DNA of 64,000 bases from Streptomyces sp. cf386 (GCF_900103585.1 NZ_FNHV01000007.1:412627-476626); one strand, 5' to 3'; positions 24,900 through 33,482 are shown, numbered from the stretch's first letter. A program made the numbers and translations. Notes: generated by a model not told the origin, from the letters alone.

Positions 24900-25832
24900 T
24901 TGAACGGCAAGAACTTCCGTATACCCGCACGCCGTCTCGCCACCGTCGCGACGGCCACCGCCCTGGCCGCCGGTCCCGCGGTCCTGGCCGCGGCGGGCCC
25001 CGCGCACGCGACCGGCGACGAGGGGCGCGCGAGCGCCGTCGTCCTGCGCACGGGGCTCGACGTCTCCCTGCTCAACAAGACCGTGAACGTCCCGCTCGCG
25101 GTCTCCCTGAACGAGGTCGAGGCGCCCCAGAGCGCCGAGAAGTCCACGCTGACGGCCCAGTTGAACGGCGTCGACGGCGGTAAGCCGTTCAGCGTGCTGA
25201 GCGCCGAGGTCGCCTCGTCGAAGGCGACGGTCGAGGGCGGCAAGGCCGAGGGCTACACCAACCTCGCCCACGCCAAGGTCCATGTCCCGGGCCTGGCGCT
25301 GCTGTCGCTCATCGAGGTCGGCCAGGTCACCTCCAAGGCCACCTGCGAGGCCGGCAAGAAGCCGACCGCCTCCTCCAACCTGCTCGGCGACGTCACCGTC
25401 CTCGGCAAGAAGGTCACGCTGACCGCCGGTGGCACCACGAACGTCGAGGTGCCGGGCGTGGGCGAGGTGCGGGTGGACTACTCCAAGACGGAGACCGAGT
25501 CGCGTACGGCCGCCGCCACGGCCCTCGAACTCAAGGTCGCCGTCAACCCGTTGAAGCTGAACGTCGCCGAGGTCGAGGGCACCCTGACCCTGGCGAAGGC
25601 GGCCTGCGAGACGCCGGCCGCGTCGGAGCAGGCGGCCGACCCGAGCGCCGACCCGAGCGCCGAGCCCGGCACGGACCCGGCCGGTGGCGTGAAGCCGCAG
25701 GGCGAGTCCGCCGACGACGGCCTCGCCGAGACCGGCGGCAACTCCATGACGCCGTACATCGCGGGCGGTGCGGTCGCGCTGCTCGTCGCGGGCGGGGGAG
25801 CGGTGGCGTTCGCGCGCCGGCGCACCAACTGA
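24900..25832 (+). CDS. SCO1860-family LAETG-anchored surface protein
   Basis: A 310-residue secreted protein. A TTG at 24900 was chosen; it is preceded by GAGGGG and directly by a basic n-region. The signal peptide ends near AGPAHA. A repetitive beta-rich domain follows, containing two Cys that could form a disulfide, and then a Pro/Asp/Ala-rich wall spacer (DPSADPSAEPGTDP). The sorting signal is LAETG, then a hydrophobic helix and an RRR tail. Class E sortases of Streptomyces recognise LAxTG, so it should be covalently linked to peptidoglycan. Function is unknown. A longer start at 24828 is possible. Confidence 0.85.
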   Translation: MNGKNFRIPARRLATVATATALAAGPAVLAAAGPAHATGDEGRASAVVLRTGLDVSLLNKTVNVPLAVSLNEVEAPQSAEKSTLTAQLNGVDGGKPFSVLSAEVASSKATVEGGKAEGYTNLAHAKVHVPGLALLSLIEVGQVTSKATCEAGKKPTASSNLLGDVTVLGKKVTLTAGGTTNVEVPGVGEVRVDYSKTETESRTAAATALELKVAVNPLKLNVAEVEGTLTLAKAACETPAASEQAADPSADPSAEPGTDPAGGVKPQGESADDGLAETGGNSMTPYIAGGAVALLVAGGGAVAFARRRTN

Positions 25833-25898
25833 CGGAAGCGCAGACGGAAGCGCTTTCACTCGTGGCCCAGGTCAGCTACCGGGATTCATCGCAGTGAT

Positions 25899-25914
25899 CC
25901 GGCCTTCAGGCCGG
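25899..25914 (+). repeat. IS200/IS605-type end hairpin remnant
   Basis: CCGGCC-TTCA-GGCCGG followed by GAGGAAGCG. This matches the hairpin and guide-like end found at the ends of IS605/IS1341-type elements in actinobacteria (from memory). Here it lies just before the 5'-truncated TnpB remnant rather than after an intact tnpB, pointing to rearrangement. Confidence 0.45.
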
Positions 25915-25928
25915 GAGGAAGCGAATCT

Positions 25929-26392
25929 GATGATGAGGACGCGGAGTTGGCGAGGGCGTTCGGGTGCGCCCGGGTGGTGTTCAACGACGCGGTCCGCGCC
26001 CGTGAGGACGCCCGCCGGGCTGGGCAGCCGTTCCCGACGGCCGGAGAGCTGTCCCGGAGGCTGATCACCGAAGCGAAGCAGACGGCGGCACGCTCGTGGC
26101 TGGGCGAGGTGTCCGCCGTCGTCCTCCAGCAGTCCCTGCGGGATGCCGAGACCGCGTACCGCAACTTCTTCGCCTCTCTCGGGGGCACCCGCAAGGGCCC
26201 GAAGCTGGGTGCCCCCGGTTCAAGTCCCGCAAGGACACCCGGCAGTCGGTCCGGTGCACCGCCAACGCTCGCTGGAACGTCACCGGTAGCGGCCGTCTGA
26301 ACCTGCCGAAGATCGGCGCGGTGAAGGTGAAGTGGTCCCGCGCACTGCCCGCCACCCCCACTTCCGTCACCGTCGTCAAGGACGCGGCAGGC
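25929..26392 (+). pseudogene. IS200/IS605-family TnpB/OrfB remnant (truncated and frameshifted)
   Basis: Encodes the N-terminal third of a TnpB RNA-guided nuclease-type protein: ELARAFGCARVVFNDAVRARE, here cut for length, then SAVVLQQSLRDAETAYRNFF and KGPKLGAP. At 26211-26216 a run of C is one base short. After this the expected RFKSRKDTRQSVRCTANARW and PTSVTVVKDAAG follow in another frame. The first ~12 residues and everything after the wedge domain, including all RuvC catalytic residues, are missing. It cannot be an active nuclease. The break at about 26392 runs directly into the next coding remnant. Confidence 0.85.
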
Positions 26393-26404
26393 GGCATCGA
26401 GACG

Positions 26405-26878
26405 GTGAGTGTGGTGCACGGGCCGTGGGAGGTGCGGGTGCATCGCGTCGACGGACCGGGAGGCGGCGTGGTGGTGCGGGAGGGGGGTTGGGCCGTTGCC
26501 GATGACGCCGGGCAGCCGGAGGTCCGTACCGGGCCGGGCCGGGCTCTGGCCCGCCGTACCGATGGACTGACCAGCGCGATCGTTGGCCTGTACGGGTGGA
26601 GCGGTACCGAGGGCGTGGTGGTGCGCGCCGTCGACACCAATGCCGTCGGCCGGCACTCGGCGACGCCCGTTCTCGAACTGGCCGAGGGGGCCGGGCTGTT
26701 GGTGACCCTTGTCGTCCTGACCGCCGACCCCGCCGTCCCGCTCACGGGCGCGAGCGCGACGGTCGCCGCCGACGGCGCCGTGGAGATCCGCTTCCCGGAC
26801 GGGACCCCGGAGCGCGTACCCCCGCTCAGCGCCCCGCGGCCGTCATCGCCCGCTCCAGCGCCCGGAGGAAGGAGCTGA
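26405..26878 (+). pseudogene. 3' remnant of a larger gene joined to the TnpB relic (DUF2264-like C-terminus?)
   Basis: A 157-codon open frame beginning in the middle of what looks like a beta-rich domain (VVHGPWEVRVHRVDGPG, then WALARRxDGLTSAIVGLYGW-like text). It has normal Streptomyces codon usage, no ribosome-binding site and no start of its own. A GTG at 26405 is formally possible. The composition and motifs remind me of the C-terminal part of DUF2264 proteins (memory, low certainty). The last 53 bp overlap the end of convergent cobC. I read it as an old gene whose 5' part was replaced when the IS element inserted and decayed. Confidence 0.5.
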
Positions 26879-27887
26879 TCGTCTTCCGGTCCCGCACGGC
26901 CAGCCGCAGCCACTCCTCGCCAAGACCGGGGAAGGTGTCCCCGCGCCGGACCGCGAACCCGAGCTCGCGCAGGTGTCGTCGTACGGCGGCCGCCCGCGGC
27001 AGTCGTACGAGGACGAAGGAGCTCTCGGCGGGTTCGACGACCCGGAGTCCGGCCGAGGCGAACTCGCCGAGACCGGCGACGAGATGGGCCCGGTCGGCGG
27101 CGATGCGGTGGGCCGCGTGGGCCGCCTCCGCCAGGGCCGGAGGAGACACGCAGGCCTGTGCGGCGGCGAGCGCGGGCGTGGAGACCGGCCACAGGGGCTG
27201 GGCGCGCTCCAGGTCGGCGATGGTCTCCGGGGCGGCCAGGAGGTAGCCGATGCGCAGGCCGGCCAGCCCCCAGGTCTTGGTCAGGCTGCGGAGCACCACG
27301 AGCCCCGGCACGTCCGTCCGCCCGGCCAGCGCCTCCCGCTCACCCGGCACCGCGTCCATGAACGCCTCGTCCACCACCAACGTCCGCCCGGAACGGGCGA
27401 GTTCGGCGATGGACGCGGCCGGGTGCAGCACCGATGTCGGGTTCGTGGGGTTGCCGATCACCACCAGATCGGCCTCCTCGGGGACGGCCGCCGGGTCGAG
27501 CCGGAAGCCGTCCTCCTCCCGCAGCAGCACCCGGTCGACGGTGTGACCGGCGTCGCGGAGCGCGGCCTCCGGCTCCGTGAACTGCGGGTGCACGACCACG
27601 GGCCGGGCCACCTTCAGCGCGCGGGCCAGCAGTACGAACGCCTCCGCCGCCCCCGCCGTCAGCAGGACCCGCTCCACCGGCAGCCCGTGCCGCGCCGCCA
27701 CCACCGCCCGCGCGGCCCGCCCGTCCGGGTAGGCCGCGAGAGAGCCCAGCGACTCGGCGATCCGCTCCCGCAGCCACGTGGGCGGAGTGTCCGCACGGAC
27801 GTTCACGGCGAGGTCGACGAGCGCCGCGCCGTCGTCACGGACCTCGGCGTCGCCGTGGTGACGGAGGTCGTGCGCTTCAGAGTGCAT
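26826..27887 (-). CDS. cobC: CobC-type PLP-dependent enzyme (Rv2231c family)
   Basis: A 353-residue fold-type I aminotransferase-like protein of the histidinol-phosphate aminotransferase/L-threonine-O-3-phosphate decarboxylase family. It provides the aminopropanol arm of cobalamin or acts as a related CobC function. Visible motifs are VLLTAGAAEAFVLLARAL, VIGNPTNPTSVLHP, VVDEAFMDAVPGE and the Schiff-base Lys in LRSLTKTWGLAGLRIGY. It is last in the cob operon; its ATG lies inside the 3' end of the CbiX-like gene (11-nt overlap). Assignment to CobC rests on operon context plus family. Confidence 0.87.
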   Translation of the reverse strand: MHSEAHDLRHHGDAEVRDDGAALVDLAVNVRADTPPTWLRERIAESLGSLAAYPDGRAARAVVAARHGLPVERVLLTAGAAEAFVLLARALKVARPVVVHPQFTEPEAALRDAGHTVDRVLLREEDGFRLDPAAVPEEADLVVIGNPTNPTSVLHPAASIAELARSGRTLVVDEAFMDAVPGEREALAGRTDVPGLVVLRSLTKTWGLAGLRIGYLLAAPETIADLERAQPLWPVSTPALAAAQACVSPPALAEAAHAAHRIAADRAHLVAGLGEFASAGLRVVEPAESSFVLVRLPRAAAVRRHLRELGFAVRRGDTFPGLGEEWLRLAVRDRKTISSFLRALERAMTAAGR

Positions 27888-28731
27888 GGGAGGAGGTGTC
27901 CTGAGGGTGAGGTGCGGGTGAGTGGTGCTGATCGTGCTGACCGTCTTGGTGGCCGTCGTCGTCCTGGCGGCCGTCGTGCAGGGCGGCCTCGTAGCGCTCC
28001 CGCACCAGGTCCAGCAGCTCCGGTTCCGGACCGATGACGTCCGCCGCGCGCACGTCGATCTCCGGGTGCGCGGCCGCCCAGCCCTCCGCCTGCTGCCATG
28101 CCCGCTCCGGCAGGGCGCCGGTGAACAGGAAGTAGGGAAGCACCACGATCCGCTTCGCCCCCAGCCTCACACACCGGTCGAGACCGCTCGGCACGTCCGG
28201 CGCGGCCAGCGACACGAACGCCGTCTCCACGCCCGCGTACCCGCGCCCCTCCCAGAGCAACCGCGCGGCCCGGTGCACCTCGGCGTTGGCCTCCGGATCG
28301 GTCGACCCGCGCCCGACCAGCAGCACGGTCACATCGGCGCGGTCCCCGGGCCTGCGCCCCTCGGTGCCGAGCGCGGTGTCCAGCCGGCGTTCGAGCACCG
28401 ACAGCAGCGACGGGTGCGGGCCGAGGGGGCGGCCGTAGGCGATCGAGACCCCGGGATGCCGCTCCTGCCACTGCTGCCGACGGGCGGGCGCGGCCGGGAT
28501 GTCGGACACCAGCGTCAGCGGAACGGCGACGAAACGGCGTACCCCTCGCTCCACCGACTCGGCGACGGCCTCGTCCAGCAGCGGCGAGGCGGGCTCGGTG
28601 AAGCCGCCCGCGACGGGGAGATCGGGGTGGCGGCGCCCCAACTCCCGTACGAAGTCGCGGAACGCCTCGGCTCCGGCATCGTCCTGGGTGTGAGGACCGG
28701 CGATGAGCAGGGCGGGCGGCGGGATGGTCAA
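27877..28731 (-). CDS. sirohydrochlorin chelatase (CbiX-like) with His-rich tail
   Basis: A 284-residue two-lobed chelatase of the CbiX/SirB family, inserting Co2+ or Fe2+ into sirohydrochlorin. Each half carries a repeat of the fold: LLIAGPHTQDDAG with the probable metal-site His, and VLLVGRGSTDPEAN. FLFTGALPERA is the typical second-half loop. The TTG at 28731 has GGAG five bases upstream and overlaps the preceding stop (TTGA). The last ~30 residues are His/Asp/Gln-rich (DGHQDGQHDQHH), likely a metal-storage tail. Its presence in a cob operon without cobN suggests early cobalt insertion is possible (inference). Confidence 0.85.
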   Translation of the reverse strand: MTIPPPALLIAGPHTQDDAGAEAFRDFVRELGRRHPDLPVAGGFTEPASPLLDEAVAESVERGVRRFVAVPLTLVSDIPAAPARRQQWQERHPGVSIAYGRPLGPHPSLLSVLERRLDTALGTEGRRPGDRADVTVLLVGRGSTDPEANAEVHRAARLLWEGRGYAGVETAFVSLAAPDVPSGLDRCVRLGAKRIVVLPYFLFTGALPERAWQQAEGWAAAHPEIDVRAADVIGPEPELLDLVRERYEAALHDGRQDDDGHQDGQHDQHHSPAPHPQDTSSHAL

Positions 28732-29390
28732 AATCGCTCCTCGGCGTACGAAAGGGTGGTGCGGTGGTGCGGTGGGGCGTCGAGCACACGACGGTCCACG
28801 GTCATGACCGCCATCATCTCGACCGTCGTCGGGTCGACGGCGCCCGGTGTCGTGAGCCGACCGGACTCGTCCGGCCGCGACGCGTTCCGCACGACACCGA
28901 CCGGCCCGCCCCGCCCACGCCCCGGACGCCGTACGACGGCACAGGTCGCCCTCGCCGGCTGCCCGTCGGCGGGCGCCGACTTCCGCTTGGGTACGAGGAG
29001 TTCGCCACCGCGAGCGAGAGCGGCTGCCTCGGCGACGGAAGGGGTACCGACGGTGGCGCGGGGCGCGTCGGAGGGGGTGGGGACCTCGACGGAGGCCAAC
29101 TCCTCGGCGGAGTAGGTGATCAGGGGGACGCCGAGGCGTGCGGCGGCTTCGACGATGCCGGGTTCGTCGGCCTTGGCGTCGACGGTGGCGAGCTCGGCGA
29201 GGGACTCCGGGAAATCCGGGACATCCGGAAAATCCGGGAACTCGGGGGACTGCGGGGACTCGGGGGAGCGGCGGGCATCGCCGAGCGCGCCCTCGATCAG
29301 GGTGAGGATCTCCTCGACGGGGACGCCCCTGGAGGCGCCGACCCCGACGACGAGGGACGGCGGACGCGGGATGCCCTCGACATCCGTCAC
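28728..29390 (-). CDS. CobE/CbiG C-terminal-domain cobalamin biosynthesis protein
   Basis: A 220-residue protein whose first ~150 residues match the CobE/CbiG_C fold: LVVGVGASRGVPVEEILTLI, ATVDAKADEPGIVEAAARLG and GVPLITYSAEEL, then SVAEAAAL. It supports ring contraction/early corrin steps. The usual linker after EGAL is expanded by a Pro-Asp-Phe repeat encoded by tandem 9-bp units (29201-29270). A ~60-residue C-terminal extension (after ATCAVVR) is unlike the family. It is coupled on both sides: GTGA with cobB upstream, TTGA with the chelatase downstream. Confidence 0.8.
   Translation of the reverse strand: MTDVEGIPRPPSLVVGVGASRGVPVEEILTLIEGALGDARRSPESPQSPEFPDFPDVPDFPESLAELATVDAKADEPGIVEAAARLGVPLITYSAEELASVEVPTPSDAPRATVGTPSVAEAAALARGGELLVPKRKSAPADGQPARATCAVVRRPGRGRGGPVGVVRNASRPDESGRLTTPGAVDPTTVEMMAVMTVDRRVLDAPPHHRTTLSYAEERF
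29201..29270. repeat. 9-bp minisatellite inside the CobE-like gene
   Basis: About seven tandem 9-bp units of the form (A/G)A(A/C)TCCGGG-like, degenerating toward ACTCGGGGG. In the coding frame they give a P-(D/E)-x tripeptide repeat. As the unit is a multiple of three, length change keeps the frame. None of the flanking cob genes carries such a repeat. Confidence 0.7.
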
Positions 29391-30865
29391 GGGGTGGCTC
29401 CCGCAGCACACGCCGCCACGAACCGACGGGCCGCATCCGGCTGCCCCGCCCAGTGCGTGTGCAGGTAACTCGCATGCACCCCCTGCTGCACGAACCCCTC
29501 GACCCGCCGCACAGGCGTCCGCACCCCCCAGGCCGCCGCCACCCCCGCCCCGGGCTCGACAACGGTCCGATGGAACTCGTGCGCCCGCATCCGGGTCCCC
29601 ACCCCCGCGAGCACACTGTCGCTCACGGCGACGGCGTCCCGGTACCCGAGGGTGAGCCGCTCGCTCATCCGGGCGGTGGCATCCAGCACCCCGCACATCG
29701 GCTTCCCGTCGAGTTCCCGGCAGAGATACAGCAGCCCCGCACACTCGGCGGCAACGGGAGCACCGCTCAGCGCGAAGTCACCGATGGCCTTGCGCAGGGG
29801 TTCGTTGGCGGCCAACTCGGCGGCGTACACCTCGGGAAAGCCGCCTCCGATGACCAACCCCCGTGTGCCCTCGGGCAGTTGTTCATCCCGAAGGGGATCG
29901 AAGGTGACGACGTCGGCGCCGGCGGCGGAGAGAAGCTCGGAGTGCTCAGCGTAGGAGAACGTGAACGCTGGTCCACCGGCAACCGCAACCACCAGCCCAC
30001 GCGGCTGATCGGTGTTCTTTTCAGCCCGTCCGGCGTCTGAGGACGAGGCCCCTTCAGGGCCGACGGGGGTCCAGGGGGCGGAGCCCCTGGAGGACGGGAC
30101 GGGTAGGGGCGGCGGGGGCGAAGAACCCAGCACCTCAGCCGCATCCCACCCCGCACAGGACAACGCCCCCGCACTCCGCGCCAGCGAAGCCAGCGCCTCC
30201 AGATCACACCCCGCACCCACCTGCGCGGCCATCGCCGCCACCGCGTCCACGGCCTCCCCCCGCCGCTCCGCGACCGGCACCAACCCCAGATGCCGCGAGG
30301 GCGTATCCACCCGCGCAACCCGCCGCAACACCCCCAGCACCGGCACCCCGGTCGACTCCAACGCCTCCCGCAGCAACTCCTCATGCCGATCCGACGCGAC
30401 CTTGTTCAGGATCACGCCCCCGACCCGCACCTCCGGATCCCAGGACACGAACCCATGCACCACCGCCGCAACGGACCGGGACTGCGACGACGCGTCGACG
30501 ACCAGCACCACCGGCGCCCGCAGCAACTTCGCCACATGCGCGGTGGACGCCAGCTCACCCTGCCCCGCGACCCCGTCGTACAGCCCCATGACCCCTTCGA
30601 CGACGGCGATGTCACACCCACGCGCCCCGTGCAGGAACAACGGCCCGACCAGCTCGGGCCCGCACAGATACGCGTCGAGATTCCGCCCCACCCGCCCCGT
30701 CGCGAGCGCGTGATACCCGGGATCGATGTAGTCCGGCCCCACCTTGTGCCCGGACACGGCAAGCCCCCGCGCGGCGAACGCGGCCATCAACCCCGTGGCG
30801 ACGGTGGTCTTGCCACTGCCCGAGGCGGGCGCGGCGATGACCAACCGGGGTACGGCTGTCACCAC
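29387..30865 (-). CDS. cobB: cobyrinate a,c-diamide synthase
   Basis: A 492-residue ATP-dependent amidotransferase adding amide groups at the a and c side chains of cobyrinate or hydrogenobyrinate. The N-terminal P-loop domain has ASGSGKTTVATGLM, KVGPDYIDPGYH and VVEGVMGLYDG. The C-terminal glutamine amidotransferase domain has GGGFPEVYAAEL, the nucleophile Cys in APVAAECAGLLYL, and the closing HEFHRT/HASYLHTHW. Between the domains a ~34-residue Pro/Gly/Ser-rich insert is encoded by a copy of the dispersed repeat (30022-30124), in frame. It overlaps cobO by 7 nt and the CobE-like gene by 4 nt. Confidence 0.95.
   Translation of the reverse strand: MVTAVPRLVIAAPASGSGKTTVATGLMAAFAARGLAVSGHKVGPDYIDPGYHALATGRVGRNLDAYLCGPELVGPLFLHGARGCDIAVVEGVMGLYDGVAGQGELASTAHVAKLLRAPVVLVVDASSQSRSVAAVVHGFVSWDPEVRVGGVILNKVASDRHEELLREALESTGVPVLGVLRRVARVDTPSRHLGLVPVAERRGEAVDAVAAMAAQVGAGCDLEALASLARSAGALSCAGWDAAEVLGSSPPPPLPVPSSRGSAPWTPVGPEGASSSDAGRAEKNTDQPRGLVVAVAGGPAFTFSYAEHSELLSAAGADVVTFDPLRDEQLPEGTRGLVIGGGFPEVYAAELAANEPLRKAIGDFALSGAPVAAECAGLLYLCRELDGKPMCGVLDATARMSERLTLGYRDAVAVSDSVLAGVGTRMRAHEFHRTVVEPGAGVAAAWGVRTPVRRVEGFVQQGVHASYLHTHWAGQPDAARRFVAACAAGATP
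30022..30124 (+). repeat. dispersed Streptomyces repeat, copy 2, inserted in frame in cobB
   Basis: About 103 bp matching copy 1 at 19699-19801 block by block: GTCCGG, CTGAGGACGAGG, CTTCAGGGCC, GGGGTCCAGGGGGCGGAGCC, GGACGGGACGGGTAGGGGC. Here it lies antisense within the cobB reading frame. It is read through without a stop and supplies the inter-domain linker. Confidence 0.75.
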
Positions 30866-31458
30866 TCGATGCCTCTCTGGCCCTTCTGACCGGCGTCCAT
30901 CGGGTGCTTCACCTTGGACATGTCGGTCACGAGGTCCGCGAAGTCGACGAGCTTCTCGGGCGCGTTCCGCCCGGTGATGACGACATGCTGCGTACCGGGC
31001 CGGTCCCGCAGCACGGAGACGACCTCATCGGTGTCGATCCACCCCCAGCGCAGGGGATAGGCGAACTCGTCCAGCACGTACAGCCGGTACGTCTCGGCCG
31101 CCAGGTCCCGCTTGACCTGCTCCCAGCCCTCCCGGGCCTTCTCCTCGTTGTCCATCTGACCGTCGCGCTGCACCCACGACCAGCCCTCGCCCATCTTGTG
31201 CCAGTCGACGGACCCGCCCTCACCACTGGCACCCAGCACCCGCAGCGCGTTCTCCTCGCCGACCTTCCACTTGGCCGACTTGACGAACTGGAACACCCCG
31301 ATCGGCCACCCCTGGTTCCAGGCCCGCAGCGCGAGCCCGAACGCGGCCGTCGACTTGCCCTTGCCCACGCCCGTGTGCACCAGCACCAGCGGCCGGTTAC
31401 GGCGCTGACGCGTCGTCAGCCCGTCCTCCGGCACCACACTCGGCTGTCCCTGAGGCAT
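30859..31458 (-). CDS. cobO: cob(I)yrinic acid a,c-diamide adenosyltransferase
   Basis: A 199-residue CobA/CobO/BtuR-type P-loop enzyme attaching the 5'-deoxyadenosyl ligand to cob(I)yrinic acid a,c-diamide. The nucleotide-binding HTGVGKGKSTAAFGLALR lies near residue 28. It is followed by QFVKSAKWKVGEENAL, YVLDEFAYPLRWGWID with the Walker B acidic residues, and HVVITGRNAPEKLVDFADLV. It overlaps the chelatase stop as TAATG and cobB by 7 nt. Confidence 0.95.
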   Translation of the reverse strand: MPQGQPSVVPEDGLTTRQRRNRPLVLVHTGVGKGKSTAAFGLALRAWNQGWPIGVFQFVKSAKWKVGEENALRVLGASGEGGSVDWHKMGEGWSWVQRDGQMDNEEKAREGWEQVKRDLAAETYRLYVLDEFAYPLRWGWIDTDEVVSVLRDRPGTQHVVITGRNAPEKLVDFADLVTDMSKVKHPMDAGQKGQRGIEW

Positions 31459-33482
31459 TACGCGGCCCTCCTCGAAGTCCCCTGCACATCCCTGACCAAC
31501 CCGGCGATCGAGTCCGCCCGCAACTCGTCCAGCGTCACCGCCGTACCTCCCAGCTCACCCGCGAGCCGCCCCGCGAGCCCCAGCCGTACGTGCCCCGACT
31601 CGCAGTCGACGACCACGGACGCCAGGCCCTCCGCAGCGAACAACCGGGCCGCCCGCCCCGCGAGCGCGACGGGTTCGGCCCCACCGGTGGCCCGCCCGTC
31701 GGTCACCAGCACGACGAGCGGCCGTCGAGCCGGGTCCCTCAGCCGCTCCACCCGCAGTACCTCATGCGCCTTCAGCAGCCCGGCCGCGAGCGGCGTACGC
31801 CCACCGGTCGGCAGCGACTCCAGCCGGACCGCGGCCGCGTCCACCGACGAGGTCGGCGGCAGCGCCACCTCGGCGGCCGTCCCCCGGAACGTCACCAGCC
31901 CCACCTTGTCCCGCCGCTGGTACGCGTCCAGCAGCAACGACAGCACGGCGCCCTTCACGGCACCCATCCGCTGCCGGGCCGCCATCGACCCGGAGGCGTC
32001 CACGACGAACAGCACGAGATTGCCCTCGCGCCCCTCCCGGACGGCCTGCCGCAGATCGTCCCGGCGCATCACCAGCCCCGGCCCGGAGCGCCCCCGGGTC
32101 CGCTGGTGCGGCGCGGCCGCCTGCACGGTGGCCGCCAGATGCAGCTTGGTCAGCGACCCCCGGGGCCGCCGCGCCCCCGTCGTACGCCCGTGCTCGGTCC
32201 GCGCCCGCGAACGCCGCCCGGCGGCACCCTCACCGATCCCCGGCACGCTCAGCACCTTGGTACGGAAGGGCTCCGACGCCCGTACGGGAGTCTGCTCCCG
32301 GGCCCCGGAAGGCTGCGGCTGTCCGTTCTCGCCGGCCTCGGGAAGCGCACCGGAGTCACCGCCCTGCGGCCCGTCGGACTCGGACGGCGGCTGCCCGCCC
32401 CCGCCGTCTCCGCCCCCGCCTCCGTCGGGTCCGTCCAGGTCGGGATCCGGTTCCGGGTCGTCGTCCTCGGTGGGCTCGAACTCCTGGAGGGTCTCGTCGA
32501 GTTTGTCCTCGTCGAGTCCCGGCGCGTCGAAGGGGTTGCGTCGGCGCCGGTGCGGCAGCGCGAGCAGCGCCGCCTGCCGCACGTCCTCGGAGAGCACATC
32601 CGTCCGCCCGGCCCACGCGGCCAGCGCGGTGGCCGTGCGCGCCATCACGATGTCGGCACGCATCCCGTCCACCTCGAAGGCGGCGCAGGTCGCCGCGATC
32701 TGCCGCAGCGCGCCGTCACCGAGCCGCACCGACGGCAGCAACTCCCGTGCGGACACGATGCGTTCACGTACGTCGGCCTCGTCGCCCGCCCAACGGGCCG
32801 CGAAGCCGTCCGGATCGTCGTCGTACGCGAGCCGCCGCCGTACGACCTCCACCCGCTGGTCCGGCTCCCGCGAGGCGGCGACCTCGACGGTGAGCCCGAA
32901 CCGGTCGAGCAACTGCGGCCGCAGCTCGCCCTCTTCGGGGTTCATGGTCCCGACGAGGAGGAAACGGGCGGCGTGCCGGACCGAGACACCCTCGCGTTCG
33001 ACGTACGACGCACCCATCGCGGCCGCGTCCAGCAGCAGGTCGACGAGGTGGTCGTGGAGCAGGTTGACCTCGTCGACGTACAGGACCCCGCGGTGGGCGT
33101 CGGCGAGGAGACCCGGCTCGAACGCCTTGACGCCCTCGGCCAGGGCGCGCTCGATGTCCAGCGCGCCCACCAGCCGGTCCTCGGAGGCGCCGACGGGGAG
33201 TTCGACCATGCGGGCGGGGCGCTGTGTGCCGGCGCCGGCCTCGTGCGGCCCGTCCGGGCACGCGGGGTCGGGTGCGGCCGGGGCGCACGAGAAACGGCAC
33301 CCGGGGACGACCGGGACCTCGGGCATCAGGGCCGACAGCGCCCGTACGGCCGTCGACTTGGCCGTGCCCTTCTCGCCGCGCACCAGCACGCCGCCCACCG
33401 CGGGCGACACGGCGTTCAGCAGCAGTGCGAGCCGCAGGTCGTCCTGGCCGACGACGGCCGTGAACGGAAAGGGGGTACTCAC
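31458..33482 (-). CDS. putative magnesium/cobalto-chelatase, fused ChlI-ChlD type
   Basis: A 674-residue AAA+ motor fused to a von Willebrand A domain, combining BchI/ChlI (residues ~1-330) and BchD/ChlD (~400-674). Walker A is RGEKGTAKST, Walker B is GVLYVDEVNLLHDHLVD, and sensor-1 is VGTMNPEEGELRP. An acidic Asp/Glu/Gly-rich linker follows, then the MIDAS motif VVDASGSMAARQ and a TDGRATGG-type loop. It powers metal insertion by a large CobN/ChlH-type subunit, which is not encoded in this window. The GTG at 33482 overlaps the preceding mini-ORF stop (GTGA); GGAGGG lies 9 nt upstream within that mini-ORF. Confidence 0.93.
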   Translation of the reverse strand: MSTPFPFTAVVGQDDLRLALLLNAVSPAVGGVLVRGEKGTAKSTAVRALSALMPEVPVVPGCRFSCAPAAPDPACPDGPHEAGAGTQRPARMVELPVGASEDRLVGALDIERALAEGVKAFEPGLLADAHRGVLYVDEVNLLHDHLVDLLLDAAAMGASYVEREGVSVRHAARFLLVGTMNPEEGELRPQLLDRFGLTVEVAASREPDQRVEVVRRRLAYDDDPDGFAARWAGDEADVRERIVSARELLPSVRLGDGALRQIAATCAAFEVDGMRADIVMARTATALAAWAGRTDVLSEDVRQAALLALPHRRRRNPFDAPGLDEDKLDETLQEFEPTEDDDPEPDPDLDGPDGGGGGDGGGGQPPSESDGPQGGDSGALPEAGENGQPQPSGAREQTPVRASEPFRTKVLSVPGIGEGAAGRRSRARTEHGRTTGARRPRGSLTKLHLAATVQAAAPHQRTRGRSGPGLVMRRDDLRQAVREGREGNLVLFVVDASGSMAARQRMGAVKGAVLSLLLDAYQRRDKVGLVTFRGTAAEVALPPTSSVDAAAVRLESLPTGGRTPLAAGLLKAHEVLRVERLRDPARRPLVVLVTDGRATGGAEPVALAGRAARLFAAEGLASVVVDCESGHVRLGLAGRLAGELGGTAVTLDELRADSIAGLVRDVQGTSRRAA

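Noticed and set aside
25929..26392. A functional RNA-guided TnpB system
   Set aside because: The frame is 5'-truncated, frameshifted and ends before any RuvC residue, so it cannot be active.
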